Notes: generated by a model not told the origin, from the sequence alone. Shown: positions 15,006 to 22,257, counted from the first letter of the stretch. The stretch is 22,438 bases of DNA from Actinomycetes bacterium (GCA_030146615.1 JASLBL010000302.1:1-22438), one strand, 5' to 3'. Made by a program: numbers and translations.

Positions 15006-15554
15006 TCACTCGAGGAGCTGCGACACCTGGGCGGTGCCGTCCCGGTAGCGGCGGGCCAGCTCGCCGCGGAGCACGTCGACGACCCGCTGGACGGTCCGCC
15101 GGTGGGTCGAGACCTTCTCCTCCTCCTCGGAAAGGACCTCGACCGCCCTGGTCAGCTCCTCGACGTCCAGCTCGGGGAGGCGGGCGATGGTCTCGTCCGA
15201 CACCAGCCGCTCGACCCGGCGCCGATGCTCGCCGGCCCGCGACGGCACCTGGACACGGGGCACGGCGCTGAAGGTCCCGGGCGAGTTGTCGGAGAGGATG
15301 GCCGGCAGGCCGGCCAGCAGCCCGGCGACGTCCTGCTCGCTGCTGGCCGAGCGGCGCACCAGCTCGGCCCGGAGGATGTCGAGGCGGCCCTGGAGCAGCC
15401 GCCGCAGGTAGGAGACGTCGGCCTCCTCGGCCTCGGCCTCCTCACGGCGGGCGCGCAGCTCCGGCAGGCCGAGCCGGTCGACCTCCTCGATGAAGGCCGG
15501 GTCGAGGACCCGGTCGATGCGGCGCTGGCCGCCGGGCACTACCTCCACGCTCAT
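15006..15554 (-). CDS. rsiG: RsiG-type anti-sigma factor with two c-di-GMP motifs
   Basis: The predicted 182-residue, largely helical protein contains two exact copies of E(X3)S(X2)R(X3)Q(X3)D: E44-S48-R51-Q55-D59 in a helix with YLRRLLQGRLDILRAEL, and E135-S139-R142-Q146-D150 in the C-terminal helix. In Streptomyces RsiG this motif pair binds a c-di-GMP dimer, allowing RsiG to hold the sigma factor WhiG inactive; relatives are often labelled aerial mycelium formation protein. ATG 15554 follows AGGGGGGA. It is the first gene of an apparent operon with the receiver and HD-GYP genes. No sigma factor is in the window, so WhiG as partner is inferred from the family. Confidence 0.85.
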   Translation of the reverse strand: MSVEVVPGGQRRIDRVLDPAFIEEVDRLGLPELRARREEAEAEEADVSYLRRLLQGRLDILRAELVRRSASSEQDVAGLLAGLPAILSDNSPGTFSAVPRVQVPSRAGEHRRRVERLVSDETIARLPELDVEELTRAVEVLSEEEEKVSTHRRTVQRVVDVLRGELARRYRDGTAQVSQLLE

Positions 15555-15607
15555 CCATCCCCCCTGGTGCTGCCTCGACGCATGGAGCGGGACAGATTGT
15601 AGAAGAT

Positions 15608-16561
15608 CTAGGAGAACGGCAAGTCCACGACCGTTGCGACGTGGTCTCCGGCCCGGACCAGGCGGCCGCTGTCGACCACCCGGCGGACATAGGCCAGGCC
15701 GATCGGGCCCAGGTCGGGGTGGTGGACCACGCTGCGGAGCTGGCCGGCGCGGCGGCCGTCGTCGGTGACAAGGTCGGTCCGGGGCGCCGGCAGGCCGTCG
15801 TGGCCGTTGCCGGAAGGCTCGGTGTCAGGGCTCCGGCCCTGGCCCCCGCCGGCGTGCGGCTCGAAGCGGAGGCCGGCCAGGCGGCGCTGGACCTGGCCGA
15901 GGTTGTGGACCCGGGCCACCGTCTCCTGGCCCGGGTAGCAGCCCTTGTCCAGGTGGACGTGGGAGCCGAGCAGGCCGGCCTCCTCGGCCAGCACGTCGTC
16001 GGTCAGCTCGTGGCCGGCCCGGGGGAGGCCGCCGGCCACCCGGGCCAGCTCCCAGCGCCCGGCCGGGGCCCGCTCGGCCCCGGCCCGCTCCAGGCGGGGG
16101 ATGACGACCAATGCGCCCGGGCCGACCAGGTCGAACCCGACCGGGGTGCGGTGCACGACCAGGTCGCCCCCGGTGACCCCGGCGCGGCCGTCGGCCGGCA
16201 CGGGCAGGCCGGCCGCGGCCAGGGCGGCTCCGGCGCCAGGGCCGAGCAGGCTGGCCGCCCCCTCGGCCGGCCGGCCGACGGTCACGTCGTAGCGGAACAC
16301 GAACCGGGCCAGGCGCTCGGCCAGGGCCGGGGCGGTGGCCGCCTCGGCGTCGAGCAGGACCCCGCCGTCCAGCACGGCCAGGCGGAAGGCGAACTCGATC
16401 TTGCCCTTGGGCGACAGCAGCAGCGCCTGGGTGGCGTCGCCCGGGACAAGGTCGAGGGTGTGCTGGGTGCAGACGGCGTGGAGATAGGGCAGCACGTCGC
16501 CGCCCGAGAGGGCCATCGAGGCCAGCTCGGGGCGGTCGACGACGCTGGTCAGCGCGGACAT
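15608..16561 (-). CDS. ygfZ: YgfZ/GcvT-family folate-binding protein
   Basis: The 317-residue protein carries the YgfZ signature KGCYPGQE at 206-213, followed by TVARVHNLGQVQRRL, and ends with a GcvT-like C-terminal barrel (LGPIGLAYVRR). YgfZ proteins bind tetrahydrofolate and help repair or assemble some iron-sulfur enzymes. ATG 16561 is preceded by TACCAT six bases upstream and has no ribosome-binding site, suggesting a leaderless mRNA. RsiG starts 53 bases downstream of its stop, so read-through into the signalling operon is possible. A Gly/Pro-rich insertion (around PHAGGGQGRSPDTEPSGNGH) is a probable loop. Confidence 0.9.
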   Translation of the reverse strand: MSALTSVVDRPELASMALSGGDVLPYLHAVCTQHTLDLVPGDATQALLLSPKGKIEFAFRLAVLDGGVLLDAEAATAPALAERLARFVFRYDVTVGRPAEGAASLLGPGAGAALAAAGLPVPADGRAGVTGGDLVVHRTPVGFDLVGPGALVVIPRLERAGAERAPAGRWELARVAGGLPRAGHELTDDVLAEEAGLLGSHVHLDKGCYPGQETVARVHNLGQVQRRLAGLRFEPHAGGGQGRSPDTEPSGNGHDGLPAPRTDLVTDDGRRAGQLRSVVHHPDLGPIGLAYVRRVVDSGRLVRAGDHVATVVDLPFS

Positions 16562-16573
16562 GGGCCCATGGTA
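16559..16573 (-). promoter_or_regulatory. Leaderless-type -10 element of ygfZ
   Basis: Minus strand TACCAT (16573-16568), then six bases, then the ATG (16561-16559). The predicted transcription start falls on the A of the start codon. The same arrangement occurs before the MoaD-like gene. No clear -35 is visible. Confidence 0.5.
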
Positions 16574-16603
16574 GCGATACCCGTTTGCGGTCCGGATCCG
16601 GCT

Positions 16604-16684
16604 ATGGCTAACTGGTTTCACACGAGAAGGGAGGTGGTCCAGCTGTCAGAACCGGTACGGACCCGTGAGGTGACTGCCCGGTAG
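16604..16684 (+). CDS. 26-codon small ORF with an extended Shine-Dalgarno-like sequence inside
   Basis: ATG 16604 opens a frame for MANWFHTRREVVQLSEPVRT and EVTAR after Arg21. Positions 16625-16644 can pair with the usual 3' end of actinobacterial 16S rRNA over 20 bases (17 Watson-Crick, three G-U). If that element is used as a ribosome-binding site, translation would begin inside the frame, for example at CTG 16643 (product MSEPVRTREVTAR) or less plausibly GTG 16634. A strong terminator follows at 16743-16812. I do not recognise the peptide. It may be a leader, a tiny protein, or not translated at all. Confidence 0.35.
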   Translation: MANWFHTRREVVQLSEPVRTREVTAR

Positions 16685-16742
16685 GGCGACTCAGCCTCGA
16701 TCGTGGGGAATGGATCACCCCCGGAATCCAAACAGATCACCG

Positions 16743-16812
16743 AACCCAGGGAGCCTCGGCCTGGTCCGACCGAGGGGCGTGGCAAGTTCGAGCGCCGACT
16801 CCCTGGGTTTTT
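16743..16812 (+). terminator. Intrinsic terminator with branched apical region
   Basis: AACCCAGGGAG (16743-16753) pairs perfectly with CTCCCTGGGTT (16799-16809), followed by a T run (16808-16812). The 45-base interior forms two further helices, CCTCGG/CCGAGG (16754-16759 with 16770-16775) and GGCG/CGCC (16776-16779 with 16793-16796), a three-way junction. No plus-strand gene follows until glnR at 18015, so it ends a short plus-strand transcript. It is the most complete intrinsic terminator in the window. Confidence 0.7.
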
Positions 16813-16842
16813 CTTGCCCGGGAACAGCCCAGAGCCGCCGCT

Positions 16843-16941
16843 TCAGTCCTTGAGCAGGCGGTAGACCACGTAGACGGCGAACACGCCCGCGGCGGCCAGC
16901 ATCGCGATCAGCAGGGCTGTGTACCAGAACTCCAGGGTCAT
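16843..16941 (-). CDS. Small single-pass membrane protein (32 residues)
   Basis: ATG 16941 begins a 32-codon frame with a polar start MTLEFWYT, a hydrophobic run of about 19 residues (ALLIAMLAAAGVFAVYVVY) and a basic end RLLKD. This is the layout of a small single-span membrane protein with the C-terminus inside. It begins 12 bases after the LmeA-like stop on the same strand, consistent with an operon. No Shine-Dalgarno is evident. I do not recognise a family. Hydrophobicity and position support coding; the short length keeps confidence moderate. Confidence 0.5.
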   Translation of the reverse strand: MTLEFWYTALLIAMLAAAGVFAVYVVYRLLKD

Positions 16942-16953
16942 GCGGCCAGCGTA

Positions 16954-17652
16954 TCAGGCGGCCACCCGGACGGCGGCGGCACGGCCGCTCAGCACGACGG
17001 TCCCAGGGCGGGTGTCGACCCGCTCCAGGCGGACCCCGGCCGGCAGGTCCGGCAGCGGCACCTGGAAGGTGAACTGAGAGGCGAGCAGGTCCCGCTGGGC
17101 CGGGTCGACGCGTCCCTGCTCGCCCAGGCGGATCTCGTCGGGCGTGAAGGTGACCCCGCCGCCGCCGGCGCCCAGCCGGCCGGTGATCAGCACGTCCACC
17201 GTCTGGCCGAGTAGCGAGACCTGGGACCGGACCTCGACCCGATCCTCGCCGATGGCCAGCGACCCGCCCTGGAGCCGGTCGCCCAGCAGCCGGTTGACCT
17301 CGGCCTCGGTCAGCTCGATGGTGCCGTCGGCCCGGTCGACGGTGATCCGGCCCGGCTCGCCCAGCATGACCTCCCGCGGCACCTGGACGCCGTGGAGGGT
17401 GAGCTGGAGCTGGGCGGCGTTGATCCCCCTGGCGGTGGCGTCGGTGGCGGTCAGGTCGATGGTCGAGAACCGGCCGGTGGCCAGGTGGGGCAGGAACGGG
17501 ACGTCGCGCACCTGCACCACCGGCCGGCGGCCCAGGTCGTACTCGCGCTGGAGGGCCTCGGTGATCCGGTCCTCGAAGATCCGGGCGGCGGCGAAGTCGG
17601 CGCCGGCGCCGAGCAGGACCAGGACCAGGACGGCGATCAGCAGCTTGCGCAT
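16954..17652 (-). CDS. LmeA-like phospholipid-binding protein (DUF2993)
   Basis: The predicted 232-residue protein has an N-terminal signal or membrane anchor (RKLLIAVLVLVLLGAG, about 2-17) and a beta-rich DUF2993 body with DVPFLPHLATGRFSTIDLTA and VLLGEP-like and TEAEVNRLL segments. The mycobacterial homologue (Rv0817c, LmeA) is a periplasmic lipid-binding protein needed for lipomannan maturation. ATG 17652 lies 53 bases after the MoaD-like gene. The arrangement next to glnR matches mycobacteria, where Rv0817c neighbours Rv0818 (GlnR). Confidence 0.85.
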   Translation of the reverse strand: MRKLLIAVLVLVLLGAGADFAAARIFEDRITEALQREYDLGRRPVVQVRDVPFLPHLATGRFSTIDLTATDATARGINAAQLQLTLHGVQVPREVMLGEPGRITVDRADGTIELTEAEVNRLLGDRLQGGSLAIGEDRVEVRSQVSLLGQTVDVLITGRLGAGGGGVTFTPDEIRLGEQGRVDPAQRDLLASQFTFQVPLPDLPAGVRLERVDTRPGTVVLSGRAAAVRVAA

Positions 17653-17705
17653 GAGGCCTCCCAGGTTGTCACGAGCCAGCGACGTCGATCCAGCACCGGC
17701 GCCGC

Positions 17706-17945
17706 TCAGCCGCCGGAGAAGGGCGGCAGCAGGGCCAGCTCGGCCCCGTCGGGGACCGGGGCCGCCGGGTCGCGCCAGCGCTCGCCGTCCACCAGCACGC
17801 TCGAGTAGCCGAGCACGGCCACGAAGCGGTCGCCGAAGCGGTCGCCGAGCTCGTCCAGGATCGCCTGGAGGGGGGCCGCGGGGGCCTCCACCTCCGGCAC
17901 CCCGGCCGCCTCCCGCAGGGCGGCGAACAGTCGGATCCTGACCAT
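17706..17945 (-). CDS. MoaD/ThiS family sulfur-carrier protein
   Basis: The predicted 79-residue ubiquitin-like protein starts MVRIRLFAALREAAGVPEVE and ends PPFSGG. The C-terminal Gly-Gly is the site adenylated and converted to a thiocarboxylate in this family. The pathway served, molybdopterin, thiamine or cysteine synthesis, cannot be fixed from this window because no MoaE, ThiG or CysM-type partner is visible. ATG 17945 has no ribosome-binding site but is preceded by TACCAT six bases upstream, pointing to leaderless translation. It is divergent from glnR with a 69-base gap. Confidence 0.88.
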   Translation of the reverse strand: MVRIRLFAALREAAGVPEVEAPAAPLQAILDELGDRFGDRFVAVLGYSSVLVDGERWRDPAAPVPDGAELALLPPFSGG

Positions 17946-17957
17946 GTCGCTATGGTA
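17943..17957 (-). promoter_or_regulatory. Leaderless-type -10 element of the MoaD-like gene
   Basis: Minus strand TACCAT (17957-17952), six bases, then ATG (17945-17943). The spacing and hexamer are identical to the ygfZ start. No obvious -35 is visible. Confidence 0.5.
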
Positions 17958-18014
17958 GGGTGCGCGGCCGTTCGCTGCGGGCGGCCGCGGGAACCCAGCC
18001 TCGGAGGAGACCAG

Positions 18015-18713
18015 GTGGCGGAGCTCGCCTGCCTGACCGCCCGGGCCGGGGGGGCGAAGGAGGTCCTCCCCGCCCTGGAGTACCTGGCGCACCCGGTGGC
18101 CACGCTGCCGCTGGACGACGCCAGCCTGCCGGCGGCGACGGCCAAGGAGCTGGTGGTGGTCGACGCCACCCGCGACCTCTCCCGCGCCCAGGCGCTCTGC
18201 CGCAGCCTGCGAGGCGGCGGCGACCACCTGGCCATCCTGGTCGTGATGCCCGAGGCCGGCCTGGCCGGGCTCCAACGCGACTGGGGCGCCTCCGACTTCG
18301 TGCTCCCCTCGGCCGGCCCGGCCGAGGTCGAGGCCCGGGTCCGGCTGCTCACCCAGCGCCCGGTGGCGGCCGACCCCGACGCCGCCATCCGGGTCGGCGA
18401 CCTGGTCGTCGACCCCGTCTCCTACCAGGTCCGCCTCCGGGGCCGGCCGCTCGACCTGACCTACAAGGAGTTCGAGCTGCTGCGGTTCCTGGCCGCCCGC
18501 CCGGGCCGGGTCTCGACCCGGGCCCAGCTCCTCCAGGAGGTCTGGGGCTACGACTTCTTCGGCGGCACCCGGACCGTCGACGTCCACGTCCGCCGCCTCC
18601 GGGCCAAGCTCGGGCCCGAGCACGAGTCGATGATCGCCACCGTCCGTGGCGTCGGCTACAAGCTTTTGCCATCGGATCAGGCACGTGCCGAGCGTGAAGC
18701 CTCGGAGCGCTGA
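18015..18713 (+). CDS. glnR: GlnR-type orphan OmpR-family nitrogen regulator
   Basis: The predicted 232-residue protein has an atypical receiver (1 to about 113) and an OmpR winged helix (about 124-218) with TYKEFELLRFLA, TRAQLLQEVWGYDFFGGTRT and VDVHVRRLRAKLGPEHES, nearly identical to Streptomyces GlnR in my memory. Asp50 is kept in VVVDATRD, but the conserved receiver Lys and acidic pocket are missing, as in GlnR proteins that work without a kinase. GlnR controls nitrogen assimilation. GTG 18015 has GGAGGAG at good distance. The MoaD and LmeA neighbours support the assignment. Confidence 0.88.
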   Translation: MAELACLTARAGGAKEVLPALEYLAHPVATLPLDDASLPAATAKELVVVDATRDLSRAQALCRSLRGGGDHLAILVVMPEAGLAGLQRDWGASDFVLPSAGPAEVEARVRLLTQRPVAADPDAAIRVGDLVVDPVSYQVRLRGRPLDLTYKEFELLRFLAARPGRVSTRAQLLQEVWGYDFFGGTRTVDVHVRRLRAKLGPEHESMIATVRGVGYKLLPSDQARAEREASER

Positions 18714-18733
18714 AGCCAGTCCCTGATCCATGT

Positions 18734-18753
18734 GGGGGGAGCTCGCTCCCCCC
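18734..18753 (+). terminator. GC hairpin after glnR
   Basis: GGGGGGAG (18734-18741), loop CTCG, CTCCCCCC (18746-18753), 20 bases past the glnR stop. The stem is strong but has no T tract, a common actinobacterial terminator form. Confidence 0.5.
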
Positions 18754-18873
18754 AAGGCCCCCCAAGAGCGCCTGTGCCAGGGCCGGGCCGATCCCGATTC
18801 CTCAAGGCGTCCCCAAGACCGGTCGACTACCTCCTGTGTCCGGTCCCAGGTCCGCTTCCCCAGGAGGGCGCCC

Positions 18874-19374
18874 ATGTTGGTCCGCCGCCTGCTCATGCCG
18901 TTGCTGCTGGTCGCAGCCATGCTCGCGCTGGCTGTACCGGCCAGCGCCGGCCCACGCACCGACGCCGCGTTCGTCCGCGCCACCAACGCCGACCGCCGCA
19001 CCGAAGGCCGCAAGGCGATGGCCACCTCCCGCACCCTGGCCAAGCTGGCTCGGTCACACTCGGTGGCCATGGCCCGCAAGTCGGCCAGCCGCTACGGCGG
19101 CCGCTGCGACGCCCGTGCCCTGTGGCACAACGACATCTCCAAGTCCAGCGACCACTGGGTCTGGCTGGGCCAGAACGTCGGCTGCGGCTCCATGGGCTCC
19201 GACGGCGTGACCGCCTCGGTCCGCCGGATCCAGAACGCCTTCATGCGGTCGGCCGGCCACCGGCGCAACATCCTGTACCGCAAGGCCAACCTGTTCGGGG
19301 TCGGCACCTACATCAAGAACGACATCATCTGGGTGACGGTCAACTTCGAGCAGACCACGCCCGGCTGGCGGTAG
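18874..19374 (+). CDS. Secreted CAP (SCP/PR-1) domain protein
   Basis: The 166-residue protein has a clear signal peptide (MLVRRLLMPL, hydrophobic core to about residue 20, cleavage likely after ASA at 25). The CAP domain follows: LAKLARSHSVAMARKS (His62), the WLGQNVGCGS block (98-106) and AGHRRNIL (His129), ending in VGTYIKNDIIWVTVNFEQ. CAP proteins are extracellular; bacterial members are poorly characterised. Oddity: the usual GENVG Glu is Gln100 here. Cys78 and Cys104 could form a disulfide. ATG 18874 has GGAGGG five bases upstream. Confidence 0.88.
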   Translation: MLVRRLLMPLLLVAAMLALAVPASAGPRTDAAFVRATNADRRTEGRKAMATSRTLAKLARSHSVAMARKSASRYGGRCDARALWHNDISKSSDHWVWLGQNVGCGSMGSDGVTASVRRIQNAFMRSAGHRRNILYRKANLFGVGTYIKNDIIWVTVNFEQTTPGWR

Positions 19375-19388
19375 CAGCAGGGTATCCT

Positions 19389-19418
19389 TTGACAGGGCGC
19401 CGGTGGCGATGGCACCAT
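19389..19418 (+). promoter_or_regulatory. Possible promoter of the tRNA cluster
   Basis: TTGACA (19389-19394), 18 bases, CACCAT (19413-19418), with the first tRNA beginning at 19435. The -35 is perfect and the -10 weak. The same stretch (about 19391-19432) also folds as an imperfect hairpin that could terminate the CAP gene, so the two readings compete. Confidence 0.4.
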
Positions 19419-19434
19419 CGGCGCGCTCTGTCGT

Positions 19435-19507
19435 GGGCCGCTAGCTCAGTTGGTAGAGCACCCGGCTTTTAACCGGGGTGTCGTCGGTTCGAGGCCGACG
19501 CGGCCCA
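19435..19507 (+). tRNA. tRNA-Lys (anticodon TTT)
   Basis: The acceptor stem GGGCCGC pairs with GCGGCCC, the D arm contains AGCTCAGTTGGTAGAGC, the anticodon loop is CTTTTAA (anticodon 19468-19470), and the T arm has GGTTCGAGGCC. The discriminator is A and CCA is not encoded. Confidence 0.95.
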
Positions 19508-19524
19508 CCCCGCAACCGAGTCGG

Positions 19525-19597
19525 GCCCCCATCGTCTAGTGGCCTAGGACACCACCCTTTCAAGGTGGCGACGCGGATTCGAACTCCGCTGGGGGCA
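19525..19597 (+). tRNA. tRNA-Glu (anticodon TTC)
   Basis: The acceptor stem GCCCCCA pairs with TGGGGGC, the D arm has CGTCTAGTGGCCTAGGAC, the anticodon loop CTTTCAA sits in a CCACC/GGTGG stem, and the T loop is TTCGAAC. CCA is not encoded. Confidence 0.95.
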
Positions 19598-19618
19598 CAG
19601 GAAGAGACCACCATGCGT

Positions 19619-19694
19619 GGTCCCGTGGAGCAGCTTGGCTGTGCTCGCCGCCCTGTCAAGGCGGAGGTCGCGGGTTCAAATCCCGTCGGGACCG
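19619..19694 (+). tRNA. tRNA-Asp (anticodon GTC)
   Basis: The acceptor stem GGTCCCG pairs with CGGGACC, the anticodon loop CTGTCAA sits in a CCGCC/GGCGG stem, and the T arm is CGGGTTCAAATCCCG. The discriminator is G as expected for Asp. CCA is not encoded. Confidence 0.95.
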
Positions 19695-19726
19695 CTCGGA
19701 CCAGGGCCACAAGCCCCGGTCCCCCC

Positions 19727-19802
19727 GGGCAGGTAGCTCAGTCGGTAGAGCGTGCGGCTGAAAACCGCAAGGTCGGCGGTTCGATCCCGTCCCTGCCCAC
19801 CA
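19727..19802 (+). tRNA. tRNA-Phe (anticodon GAA)
   Basis: The acceptor stem GGGCAGG pairs with CCTGCCC, the D arm is AGCTCAGTCGGTAGAGC, and the anticodon loop CTGAAAA sits in a TGCGG/CCGCA stem. The T arm has GGTTCGATCCC. Unlike the other three it ends in an encoded CCA (19800-19802). Confidence 0.95.
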
Positions 19803-20270
19803 CGTTGTTCCTGGCCAGCGAGGTCAACGCCGTCCGCACCTCCCGCACGAGGTCCCGAAACGGGTCGAGCGGTGTCGGTTTCTCTGGCGGCGCTGGCGGT
19901 TCCTGGGCATAGCACATAAGCCCCAGCCGAGCGAGGGCCCACGCCGCATCTGCAAGAGGTCGAGAGCCTAACCGGCTGAGCCTGGGACGAGTTGCAAGCA
20001 GCTCTCGCGGCGGGGAGCCTCGTTCTCCCACCGCGCCCGGGGTGGGGGGATCTGGCCGGACGGTGCTGGCATGCCCGGCCCCCCGGCCGCAAGCGCCCCA
20101 CCAACCAAGCCCGCACCCGAGCCGGCCAATGGCCGACAGCTTGACTAATGGCCGACTTCGTTGGCTCCACCGCTTGCCCCGGTGCTCTCTCGGCATGCGA
20201 CGGTGTCCACCGTCCCCGGTTCCAAGGGCAGGGCAGACCGCCCGGCCAGGCACCAGGAAGGGGCAGGACC
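19803..20270. other. 468-base stretch without a convincing gene
   Basis: No RNA gene or recognisable protein is seen. On the minus strand a start at 19917 gives a composition-wise plausible 38-residue N-terminus (MCYAQEPPAPPEKPTPLDPF onward) but the frame then runs through the antisense of tRNA-Phe, so at most a gene fragment remains. A 10-base direct repeat AATGGCCGAC occurs at 20128-20137 and 20147-20156. The stretch separates the tRNA cluster from truncated mobile-element DNA. Confidence 0.5.
20128..20156. repeat. Short direct repeat upstream of the ssb remnant
   Basis: AATGGCCGAC at 20128-20137 and again at 20147-20156, separated by nine bases. Two copies with near two-turn spacing could bind a protein, or this may be chance. 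Confidence 0.35.
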
Positions 20271-20437
20271 ATGACCGAGGCAGCCGTGAGCTTCGCCGGC
20301 AACCTCACCGACGACCCCGAGCTACGGCACACGAGGGTGGCATCGCCCGGGCGGTGTTCCGGGTGGCGGTGTCGGGCCGGCGGGAGCAGGAGCCGTCGTT
20401 CTTCACCGTGATCGTCGGCGCGCCGCACCGGCGCTAA
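20271..20437 (+). pseudogene. Truncated, frameshifted single-stranded DNA-binding protein gene
   Basis: ATG 20271 begins MTEAAVSFAGNLTDDPELRH, the OB-fold opening of an SSB. One base appears missing at about 20328-20332; the reading continues in another frame as GIARAVFRVAVSGRREQEPS and FFTVIV, again SSB-like, then ends after APHRR at TAA 20437. Only about 50 of the usual 120 or more residues remain. The 3' part was apparently replaced by the IS110 sequence, which can be read from about 20418. Confidence 0.7.
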
Positions 20438-21207
20438 GAGCGACGCCGTGGACGCCCTCCGGGCAGCGCGGGAGGCCCTGGCCTGTGACCACCTGGGTCA
20501 CCCCTCACCGTCGTGGCGACCGGGAGGCGCTGCGGGTGCTGCTGGCCACCCGCCACAGCGCCTGCCGGGCCAAGGTGAGCGCCATCAATCAGCTCAAGGC
20601 ACTGATCGTGGGGGCGCCCGAGGAGCTCCGTGCCGAGCTTCGCGGGCTTGGGACCAAGCGGCAGATCACGCGCTGTGCCAGGCTGCGGGAGCGGCCGACC
20701 AGGTCGCTGGAGCACCGCATGACCGCCCTGGCGCTGCGCTCGACCGCCCAGCGCATCCAGCTGCTGGCCGCCGAGGCCGCCATGCTGCGTTCCGAGCTGG
20801 ACCGGCTGGTGGCCGCCAGCGCCCCATGGCTGCTGGAGCTGCCAGGTGTAGGGCCGATCAGTGCCGCTCAGGTGCTGGTGAGCTGGTCGCATGCCGGCCG
20901 GCTGCGCTCGGAGGCCGCCTTTGCCGCCCTGGCCGGCGCGAACCCGATCCCGGCGTCGTCTGGCCAGGTCACCAGGCATCGGCTCAACCGTGGCGGGGAC
21001 CGGCAGCTCAACCGGGCGCTGCATACGATCGTGCTGGCCAGGCTCCGCGACGACCCGGAGCCCCGCGCCTACGCCGCTCGTCGAAGGTCGCAGGGCAAGA
21101 GCACCACAGATATTCGCCGGTGCCTGAAACGCGCCGTCGCCCGGCAGGTGTTCAAGCTCATGGAGCGCTGCCACCTTGCCGATGTGGAGATCGCCCGCGT
21201 GGGTTGA
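20418..21207 (+). pseudogene. IS110-family transposase remnant, 5' truncated and frameshifted
   Basis: The first piece reads RRTGAKSDAVDALRAAREAL, the segment after the catalytic DEDD domain of IS110 transposases. An extra base near 20495-20500 shifts the frame, and a longer piece continues to 21207: VTPHRRGDREALRVLLATRH, then the Transposase_20 domain with LLELPGVGPISAAQVLVSWS, FAALAGANPIPASSGQ, RLNRGGDRQLNRALH and a C-terminal FKLMERCH. The N-terminal DEDD (RuvC-like) domain and the left end, where the bridge RNA of IS110 is usually made, are absent, so it cannot move. No terminal repeats are identified, as expected for the family. Confidence 0.85.
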
Positions 21208-21345
21208 CAGCCTGTTGCTGCTGCTGGCGGTGGTGTTGACGCTCGATGAGGCAGGCTCATTCTGCAGGAGGAGCCCGATTCGTTCTCCCCGACGATCACA
21301 CCGCCCACCCCTGCTCCTAGCGTGGGGACCAGTGGAGGTGAGGGG

Positions 21346-22240
<895 letters not shown>

Positions 22241-22257
<17 letters not shown>

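Noticed and set aside
16604..16812. Known riboswitch classes such as SAM-IV, glycine or ydaO
   Set aside because: Core motifs are not seen and no plus-strand gene follows.
19441..19710. Minus-strand open frame with TGFEPATSALTGRR-like text
   Set aside because: This is the well-known spurious translation of antisense tRNA genes.
19738..20253. Minus-strand open frame containing GRDGIEPPTLRFS
   Set aside because: The C-terminal part is antisense tRNA-Phe. Only the short N-terminal piece from 19917 looks protein-like, so it is mentioned as a possible fragment, not called.
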